Below are positions 8,697 to 17,466 of a DNA stretch of 23,771 bases, one piece after another (within the stretch, counting starts at the first letter, position 1; each line of letters opens with the position of its first letter). The notes below the pieces were generated by a model that worked only from the letters and a program-made list of their open reading frames with translations, searched no databases and was not told where the DNA came from. The translations under genes were made by a program, and so were the position numbers. Location: the NCBI GenBank assembly GCA_036939755.1, contig JALLAZ010000113.1:1-23771 (forward strand), written 5' to 3'. The DNA comes from Stephanodiscus triporus. Its lineage: Eukaryota > Bacillariophyta > Thalassiosirophyceae > Thalassiosirales > Thalassiosiraceae.

Positions 8697-11600
8697 TTAA
8701 GAAGAAATGACACTAAGGAATTCATTGAAACCATCGCTCTTGTTGGATGGACTTGTGGCGATATTAGTGTTGTTGCTGCCGTTGGAGTTTGAATGATGAG
8801 ATTCTAGTGGTGATGCAACCTCTGCCTCAACGACATCACCCGCTGATGCCGGCCCTACTTTCTCGGCGAGCTTCTCACGCTTGAGGAAAAACGTCTCCAT
8901 CTCCCCTTTGCCTTTGATAGGGATCATACCACGTGAAATAAGTGGTATCCCTGGGACTTGCTGTTTCAAAACCTGTGCAGCCCGATCCGAACAATGAATC
9001 TTCATCGGCAACGAATTACTCTCCATCCTCGCGGCGGTGTTGACTGTATCTCCAAAGACGCAGTAGCGAGGGTTGCGCGTTCCCACGACACGTGCAACGA
9101 GTGGGCCGCAGTGGACGCCTACACGGATACGGACCGTACCCATGCTGGGATCATCGCATAGGATGGGCGTGTCCGCGGCAGCCTCAATGGTGTCAGAGGC
9201 AAATTCGGCAACGCGCTTGGCATGATCCGACCCCTGGTCTTTCACGAGGTTGCAAACACCAACATAGGCGTCACCAATGGTTTCGATTTTGAATACATCG
9301 TGTTTTACCGACAAAGCATCGAACTTGGTGTACAATCGATCGAGCATATCGGATACTTGATCGGGTGAGATTTCTGACGATATGGTGGTAAACCCCACGA
9401 TATCAGAAAAAAACATCGTGGCAATCTCCGCCCGGTCCGACTCCGCCTTGCGTCCCTCCAATAATGCCTTCGCAATATGTTTGGGAAACACTTGGTGGAT
9501 CAGATCCTGTTCGTTAGAATACTTCTTCTTTGGGATCCGATGGCCCAATTGGACTCCAACCGGTTCCACATTCTCGGAGTCGAGACGCTTGATACGTAAA
9601 TCGATCTCTTCAAACGACGGACGCTTCTCCGGGTTGCCGTCGACGCACTCCTTCATGATTTCGGCAATTCTCATGGGACATCCTTCGGGAACTGGCGGCC
9701 GCAAGTTGATTTTCTTATCCACAACCCGATCAAGAACGCTCGTCGGATCCTCCCCCTCGTAAGGATCTTTGCGGGAGAAAAGTTCGTACAGAATAATGCC
9801 GAAAGAGTACACATCTGACTCGGGGGTATTCCCGGACTCCCTACGCAATAGTTCGGGAGCCATCCAGTATGGAGTTCCGGTCGCGCCCAGGCACTTCTTC
9901 TTGGCTGACAACCCAAAATCAGATATTTTCGCACGAAAACGTCCGTCAACGAGGACATTGGCCGCCTTGAGATCGCCGTGGACGATCTTGGGATCAGCAG
10001 CGTGGAGGAAGCGAGCTCCACGGACAATGTCTTGGAGGATGGGGAAGATGATTTCTCCATCAATCATTATGGTTTCGTTGTGAAGGAGATCGTAGAGGGA
10101 TCCATATTCCATGAACTCCATGACAAGCATGGGTTCGTCTTTTTGGTCAATAACGGAGCCCATGACCTGGAGTGTTCATGCACCACCAAAACGAATAATG
10201 GACAAACGGTGAATTTAAAGTGCTCCAGAACACGAGGCACTCAATAGGCAAAAGTACATACATACCGTTGTAATGCATGGATGGCGCAATTTGCTCAAAA
10301 CCCTCATCTCAACTATGAAATCCTGTTTGAGCTGTTCGTAGGTCTTTGCGGTGGCATTGTACCCAAACCATCCCTTCCAGTTGGCCTTGCTGGGTGGTTC
10401 AGTAATGCCGCTACGGAGTTGACTAGAACCGCTCATCATTCCAGTGTTCACAGTCACGGCAGTATCAACAGAACTCAAAACGGAATGCGTCTTGTTAGTA
10501 CGGCCTCCTTCTAAGTCGGTGGAGATAAAACCTGATTCGAGCTCCTTATCGTCAAAGATGGCATCTAAAGAGTTTTTGCGCTTCACCTTATCAGGATATT
10601 TACCCGTGCCGCTGGTCTCGATACTGCCTGTCGTGCTCCCGGCAGTGCTGGCCTCCTTCTTCCATTCGCCAGATTCGAGTTCCTCTGGCTCAGGATACGA
10701 ATCCAAGAAGCTCCCGCGAAACCCCTTCTCCTTGGGTGGAATGACGCGCTTCACAGCGACAATAGTTCCACGATACTCGGCCTTGACAACCAGGCCAAAG
10801 GTCCCCCTCCCCGCGATGTCGGGAGGATCGTCAAACTTGAGCTCTGCCTTGTCGATCTTCCAGACGGCATCTTCATTACGGCGTTTACGCTCGATGTAGA
10901 TCCAAGCAAAGGTAACGGCCAATACAACGAATAGAACGGGGACGAGAACGGCCACGAGTATGGTAGTACTGGACGAAGCTTCTTGGGGGTCGTACTTGAC
11001 GCAAACGGTATTATCCAATTGATCCATCTCTTCACGATGCAACTGGCATAAGTCGAATTCCGACAATCCATCCAAACCGAGAGAGGCCCTGTAGATTTGA
11101 ACTTGATTCAACTTCCCCTTTGTAGCCGTGGCATCCTCCCATCCCTGACGAACATTTGCCTGCATGTCTTCCATGGATATCTTGTCATCCATGTAATCCG
11201 TGAATTTGGGCAGCATGACATCCCGAGTGTACGTGAGGACGCCCGGCAAACGAAGCGTCAACGCGGAGTTTACTTCGTTCCCGAGTCCCCAATTCATCAA
11301 GTTCTTGTGTTCCCTCCAGGCGATTTCGGAGTATCCGGCATCGATGTAATTCTGTTTGCCCGCGTCGGTGTCTGTCATTTGGGAGTAACGCCACTCATCC
11401 AACCACGACGGTTGGACCACATCGCCGATTGATGTGATGGGAGTGTTAACGTACACGAAAAAGTCCCACATCAAATCCTTGGCCTCGGGGCTGGCAGACT
11501 TGCGTATGCCAGTGCCATAACCGCCACTCCAGTAGAAGGGCACGCGGTTGATCAACTTGTTCACGTGGGGGGATTCCACCAGGTTGCGCGCACGGTCGTC

Positions 11601-12809
11601 TGCGGGGAGTTCGGAATTGGAGAGGATCTTTTCCCCCTTGGGACAGGTGGCGGGAGCACATTCCTCAAACTCGCCCGTTTTGCGATTGACGACATTCAAG
11701 CTTCCGAATGGCTTGAGACGGTAGGGCTCGGCGTAGTCCCCGTTTTTCATTTTTGGGTACCACAATTTCGCCCCATTCTCATCCGTAAGGACGGACCAAT
11801 CAGTCTCGTTCCTCCTTGTGACCCCCGCCGCCTCGCTCCCCACGAAGATGCTCTTATGACACCCCGGGGGGGCCAGGCCGATGGCGCACCGGCCCGCCAC
11901 GAAGTTGGGCGTGATACATCCATCGGCGGAGTTCCCCCACAGCTCCTTCCAGATGTTCATGGCATTCTCGAAGCCCTTTCCGATGCGCGGCTCGAACGTG
12001 CGCTCGTCGAAGAAAAATCCCTCCTGAATACCCCTGGTCTGATCAGTGGTGGCCCACGTGGAGTACATGAGCTCGGGAATCCAAGCGTCGTTGAACCCGC
12101 TCCCGGAGCGCGGATAAATGCAGAATCCATAATCGTCGACGCCATCTTCGTTCAAGTCGGTGCCGTTGTAGAACTTCGCCAGATCCACGAGGTCTTCCCA
12201 CGTGTGCGGCAACGGCTTGCCATCGCGCTCCAGCAAATCGATGCGAACGACTGGGACGAAGAAATCTCCGTCTGCCATTAGAAGGTCGATGTTGGTCTTC
12301 CCCGCCTTGCGGTATTCCCCCATGCTCCGGACCTTGGGGTACATGTCCTCGTAGTTCAAGAGCATGTTACTAGCACGAATGCGATCGTTGAGGGTCTCGA
12401 GCAATCCCAAGCTCGACGCCTCGCTCGTGAACGAATAGATCATCAGGTACGCATCGTGCAGCTCCGCGCCGGTGCTCATGCTCGACCCAATGTCCTTGAT
12501 GGGATCCTCGGCGATGTCGGTCGCCTCGGCGAAGTTGATCTTGCCACCAGTGCACTTTTCCAACAACTCGGCCCGTGTGATAAAGTGCGGGGTGCTTTGT
12601 TTGGTATTGAAGCTGAGGTAATTGGCCACCACGCCGGAATATTTCCCGGGCGTGATTTTCTTCAGGTAATCATCGTTGGTGCAGTTGTACTTGGCAGATG
12701 TTTCATCCTCCATCTCCTTGCATTCGGCAATGACATCATCGGATAGGATGCTGGCGGGGCAGAGAATTTTCTCCCCATCCTCGACTGCTCGGCGACGGGA
12801 GACCGTCAT
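8697..12809 (-). CDS. Receptor guanylyl cyclase: solute-binding-like ectodomain, TM, kinase, class III cyclase
   Basis: Exon 1 12809-10266, exon 2 10166-8697, joined by a 99-nt GT-AG intron in phase 0 (RHPCITT|VMGSV); 1337 aa. The ectodomain (1-616) resembles bacterial family-1 ABC solute-binding proteins (HTWEDLVDLAKFYNG, then D218-L-N-E-D222-G-V-D-D226-YGF). TM 617-639. Kinase: GRGTFG 667-672, K687 (VAVK), a Ser/Thr-rich insert of about 130 residues, E834 in helix C, H911-G-D913-L-K-A-A-N918, D931-F-G, APE 951-953. Cyclase: metal Asp1103 (FFSDIVGFT) and Asp1147, guanine-type Glu1143 and Cys1217, transition-state Asn1224 and Arg1228. All key residues are present, so it should make cGMP from GTP on ligand binding. 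A Ser/Asn-rich tail follows. No signal peptide at Met1; in-frame TAA upstream, but a possible acceptor AG at 12825-12824 would allow a 5' exon that I could not find. Divergent from the next gene. Confidence 0.93.
10167..10265 (-). other. Intron of the receptor cyclase gene
   Basis: Minus-strand donor ACG|GTATGT and acceptor CACTCCAG|GTC. Removing 99 nt joins the kinase domain in frame (RHPCITT to VMGSVIDQ). Without splicing exon 1 hits a stop shortly after the junction. Confidence 0.93.
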
Positions 12810-13433
12810 GTTGTTTTGTTTTACTGAGCCGAGTTATAACAAAATATATTTTATTCAAGAGAACGCGAGCTCTGAATATTTTTCACACGATTATTTAGGA
12901 GGCGATAGGAGTTCTCCTGGCGCGATCAGAACTTAACAAGAAGTTTTGTATCGTATGTTATGTGTTCTAAAAATAATACTTGGACATTACTAAGGCCTGT
13001 TTTTCTGATTATTTATCTACACATGCATAAAGCAAATACAGATTCCCATGTAGAAGTTCCCAGATTGGATTTCTCCGTGAGAAATACAATAAGACCTTGA
13101 ACAGCTGTTTTTTTAATATTTAGGTACGATACCCTAATACTCGTAGACTCTTTACTCCGGGATCAAAAGGACATCCACACGGTTTTATGTACGATAGTTT
13201 GTTTAGTGCCATTTTGGCACGATTATTCCCCTCAGATACTAGTAGTCACTACGAGAAGTATTTGATACGATAAAACATGTTCATGTTGAAGATCGTAAAA
13301 AAATGGTAATACCGTCTACATACGAACGATACGATATTTTCAATATTATTTATTTATGGTCACATATTATTATTTTCCATTCACTCTCAATCGGGTAGAT
13401 ATTGGTCTCCCCTACAACAACAACAAAAACGCC
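12810..13433. promoter_or_regulatory. Divergent promoter region between two receptor genes
   Basis: This 624-bp AT-rich region separates the two divergent start codons. It contains five copies of TACGATA or its complement: 12949-12955 (reverse), 13125-13131, 13190-13196, 13266-13272 and 13330-13336. The last four are spaced 65, 76 and 64 bp apart. A short hairpin GTGCCA-TTT-TGGCAC lies at 13207-13221. The leader just before the plus-strand ATG is a CAA-rich run (caacaacaac) ending in aacgccATGG. The regulatory role is inference. Confidence 0.6.
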
Positions 13434-16400
13434 ATGGCCTCCTGGGCCTTGTCCCCCCCCTTCCGAAAGCGGCCGTCATTGGCGGCCAGACCGCCCTTGT
13501 CTTTCCCAGCCGTCGCCATCCTCGCCGCCGTCGCGTCGTCCATCCATCTCCCCCTCCTCGCGCTCGCCCAGCAAAACTCCACGTGCGCCGACGAGAGGAT
13601 CGTCGAGGGGGGGTGCGACCCGACGCCCGAATTCTGCGCGGCGAACTGCAACATCCTCGGCTCGACCTACCTCTCGGACAAGTGCTGCGTCCACGCCGGC
13701 ATCAACGCCATCTTCCTCGCGTTCGAGGAGTCCGACCTTTGGATCCCGCGCATCGACGAGTACAACAGGTGCACCGGCGCGCACGTGCGCATCTCGTACC
13801 ACCCCGACGGCGAGGACGGGATGGGCGACGCCCTCATCGAGGACGTGGGAACGAACGATGACGACGATTCCGGACAGGGCATATACGACGCCTACATCGT
13901 CCAGGCTCCGTGGCTGCCCCCGGTCTTCAAGGGACTGCAGAGCCTTAGCGAGTACGTCAAGGTCTACGACGAGTACATCGACTTCCAGGACATCAACCAG
14001 GCGAGTAGGTCGGCGGTCTCGTTCGAGGGGGAGTTGCGTGCCCTCCCCCTCGATGCAGATTACATCGCCATGGGATGGAGACAGGACGTCTTCGAGAATC
14101 CGGACATCAAGTTGGCCTACAAAACAACGTGGGAGGAGGAGCTCAAGGTCCCCGACACCATCGAGGAGATGGTGATCATCAGCGAGAGGCTGAACGGCAG
14201 GCACGATTACAACAACGATGGCGTGAACGATTGGGGGTTCTGCCTCACCCCCCAGACTAATTACTTCCAGGCGTTCCTCTCGCCGGTGATGCAGACCCAT
14301 CTCCACGAGTGCGAGGTCGTCGACGGCGGATACGAGTGCCGGGGGGGCAACACCGGACAGAATATCTTCTTCGACGTGAACAACTTCGACGCGCTTATTT
14401 TCAATGTGAGTCAAGGTTAGACACGCGCGCGTTTTCGCTGGGGTTGCATTTTATTTTCTAACGAACACTTGTTGTTGTTGACGAAATTCCCCCCCCCCCC
14501 CCCCCCCCACCCTGTTTACTCAAGGAGGGATACCGCTATGCGGTGGAACTGTACTCCAGGTTCGTTATGTCGTCCAACTGTCAAGTCCAAACGAAGGCGG
14601 GGGAGGACTGTGATCGCAAGGTGGCCTTCCCCACGGGGCGGTGCGCGGGCGTGATCTCCATGCCCGGGACGCTGACCGAACTCCTCAAGGAGGGGGGAAA
14701 GTACGCCCCGCCCCCCGAATTGCGCATGGACTCCGTCCTTCCCGAGGGCGCGTACTGGGGACGTCGCAAGGTCTTCCCCGGCAGCCGCAGGGTCGTGGAT
14801 TGGACGACGGCCGAACTCCCCCTCGTGGACTGCGTCGGTGACCTCTGCCCCCTCGCGAAGGACGGCATCAACTACGCCCCCTTCTTCGCCGAGGGAGGGG
14901 AGAGCTACGCCCTGAACGGAAGGCAGTCGAAGCCCGCCGCCACCGACACCATGTGGGACATGTTCGTCTGGCTCTCGACGCTGCCCGTGGGGGACGTTCC
15001 GCTCGCGGGGACCTACCGCAAGTCCCAGCTCAACCCCGAAAGCATCACCATGCTCGCTGAGCATTGGAACAATACCGTCATGGCCCAGGACATGCACGAC
15101 GTCCTGGAGGAGTACTTCAGGAATGAGGAGGAGGGGGGAAATCCCGTCCAGGACCTGTTCATTATAGGCGCCCCCGACTACATGGATGTCCTGGACGTGG
15201 CGCTGCACGAAAATTTCATCCTGGCATCGATCGAGGATGGCGGACTCTTCAACATGGACGACCCCAGCAAGAGCATCGGCCCCGTGAAGGACAAGGAGGA
15301 ATTCGATTTGCGTTACAACCGCTTCATATCCGAGCTCGCCGCGGGACTTGACGAAGTTAACTCCCAGCAGGACGGCGGTGCTCTCCAACAGCTCAGCTTG
15401 TGGAGGGGCGCGCTCGACGTCAGTCCTACAAAAAGCAAGGAGGAAATCTGCCAAGAGTTGCTGGCCTCGGATAGCGAGGGCTTCGACAAGCTGGGGTGCA
15501 TCAACGTCGTGAATCTCAAGGACCTTTGTCAGTCCCAGAAGGAGGACGTGGAGGCCTACGCCCCTGGCACCTGCAAGGAGACCAGCAAAACAGCCATGGT
15601 TGTCATTATTGTCCTTTGCAGCATTGTCGGCGCCGCCATATTGATGGGGGTGGCGTACTACTCCTACAAGAGGTATGTGACCTACCAGCGCATTCGCAAG
15701 GCGCACGAACAGCTAATGGAAGCGACTCTCAGCGAATCTATTCGGGCGCTTCACCAGCTCGACTATCCCCTCCACCTCGTGCGGGGAGATGAGTTCGTCG
15801 CCGAGGGCAAGCTCATGCGCCACGAGGTCTTGCGCAATACGCACAAGCTCACGGTCCTTGATTCCCTCTCCGACGTGGATGCATTCATCGCCGTGGGCAA
15901 GCACGTCATATTCTTCTCCCACCAGTGGACGTCGTTTAAGAATCCTGACTGGTTCGGTGAGCAGTACGAGGCCATGTGCGTTTCCATTAGGGAACTTTCC
16001 AGGCGTAACGGCTGGGACGAGAGCCTCAGGGACGTCTTCGTCTGGGTTGATTACTCATGCATCCCACAGGCCAACCCCTCCACGCAGAACCTGGCCATCC
16101 GTTCCCTCGCCGCGTACGCCTCCTCGGCCACCTATTTCATCATCATCGCGCCCGAGACTCCCCACGCAGACCTCGACGAACCCTGCGACATTGACACATA
16201 CCAGAAGCGCATGTGGTGCAGGGCCGAGCAGGTCTGTCACTCCATGCGCAATGGCACCGAGGGCATGTACATCGCGGTCGGGGGCAAGGCACCCCTCGAG
16301 CCCGTTAAGAACGACTTCTTCGTGGAGTCCCTCCACGTCTTCGACGGCGAGCTAACGTGCTGTCGCCTCGAGCACAAGGGCATGGGGGCGTGCGATCGAC

Positions 16401-16831
16401 AGAGCCTCGTGATCCCCCTGTTGGGATTGTACGGCGAGCTCCTCCGCGCGTCGCACGAGGTTAGGGCCAAGGGCGGGAACGCCGAGGGTCTCGCGTCCGT
16501 CGAAACCTTCTTGATGGAGATCGAGAAACACCAGGAGGAGGTCTTTCCCCGCACGTTCAACAGGGTCATGTGGCGCAAGAACAAGAGGGTCACCGAGGAA
16601 GTGATGCTGTTCGGAGATCTCATTGATCGGATGAAGGCGAGGATCAGCAGTGGCGTTGGCTTTGCGTTCGATGATGAAAATACCGGGACCCTGTCCACAA
16701 AGGGATCGGACTTCCTCCGTCACGGCGCCTCATCGGACTTCCTCCGTCACGGCGTACGCCATGGCTCCGGTTCGAACAACATGGTGCATGGTGTTCGAAT
16801 CGAGACGGCAGTGGGTTCCTTGCATGAGTAG
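13434..16831 (+). CDS. Receptor with solute-binding-like ectodomain, TM and cytosolic TIR/HET-like domain
   Basis: Exon 1 13434-14405, exon 2 14525-16831; the phase-0 GT-AG intron is 119 nt (ALIFN|EGYRY); 1092 aa. The ATG at 13434 is chosen over one at 13356 because it starts a signal peptide (basic RKR, hydrophobic core, ALA-QQ cleavage near residue 46) and has a good context. The ectodomain to about 680 is Cys-rich and related to that of the divergent cyclase gene (D258-Y-N-N-D262-G-V-N-D266-WGF; TMWDMFVWLST matching LMWDFFVYVNT). TM about 682-705. The cytosolic part carries FFSHQW (SHQW 789-792), W831-V-D-Y-S-C-I-P-Q839, a hydrophobic strand YFIIIAP, and W888-C-R-A-E892-Q. That order resembles TIR/HET-like domains, with WCxxE recalling the TIR glutamate region. 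An enzymatic role is not shown. The C terminus has a duplicated SDFLRHG. Confidence 0.88.
14406..14524 (+). other. Intron with a 20-base C homopolymer
   Basis: Donor AAT|GTGAGT, acceptor TACTCAAG|GAG; phase 0. The polypyrimidine tract contains 20 consecutive C at 14489-14508. Removing the intron joins the ectodomain in frame. Confidence 0.9.
16705..16754 (+). repeat. In-frame 27-bp tandem duplication in the receptor C terminus
   Basis: The 23-bp sequence starting atcggacttcctcc at 16705 recurs at 16732, period 27 nt (nine codons). It encodes SDFLRHG twice near the C terminus. Confidence 0.85.
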
Positions 16832-17466
16832 GTAGTTGTATTTGAGTTTCCAGTCAATATTTTGGAGATTAGTTAAAGTAGGTTTCATGGTCTGCAATTG
16901 AGAGCTTTTGGGGATCTACCAGAAACTCATAGTAACAAGTATTAAGTAAAACTGAATCCTGTTCATGTGCAACTTGAATTCCACGGGAGCCCCAACCAAT
17001 ATGATTATCACTTAATCAAAGAAATTATGGTCTAGAGAACACTTGATAGAGTCAAGCCAGACCTAATATGTTAACACTTTTTGGTTTTCATACTCTGTCA
17101 TTGAGGGCCTGTCCACAGGCATCGTTTTTTTCGTGCCAGATAAGTGGTTATTTTCGGACAGCCCCAAACGGACTTATTATTTTCAACATGCGACACAAAT
17201 AGATAATCTGCCCAATAAACAAAAAGGACATCATATTACGATCTATTAGATAGCATCAGCGTGTAGAGCGTGAAACGACGGTCATTTGAGTATATGGCGA
17301 CCCCTACCCTAAGTAACAGTCTTCAGGGAGGAAAGTGCGCCTTTGTGTGCACCCGACCTCTGAAGGTCCATCCAAAAATAAAAATCCGTCCTGGGCCAAT
17401 GACAATAACTCGCCCTCACATTATCCAATCCTGTCCGAGATCAGCCAAACGTTGTCCCTTAACATC
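16832..17466. other. Intergenic region between receptor gene and transposase
   Basis: No convincing gene. It is AT-rich and contains a 61-bp inverted-repeat unit (17105-17165) and the 13-mer ATTTTCGGACAGC (17150-17162), which recurs at 20258-20270. It may include the 5' end of the transposon. Confidence 0.5.
17105..17165. repeat. Short inverted repeat unit
   Basis: The ends are GGGCCTGTCC (17105-17114) and GGACAGCCCC (17156-17165), inverted with one mismatch over ten bases. Inside is a smaller inverted repeat, GCCTGT-CC-ACAGGC (17107-17120). It may be a mini-element or a transposon end. Confidence 0.5.

Noticed and set aside
13201..13293. Possible signal-peptide exon for the cyclase gene on the minus strand (ATG at 13213)
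   Set aside because: It encodes a 30-codon peptide without a hydrophobic core and no good donor was found.
13476..14414. 312-codon minus-strand frame opposite the TIR-like receptor exon 1
   Set aside because: It is an antisense shadow caused by GC-rich third positions, with no domain.
14516..15706. 396-codon minus-strand frame opposite receptor exon 2
   Set aside because: Antisense shadow; Val/Leu/Asp-rich and without domain features.
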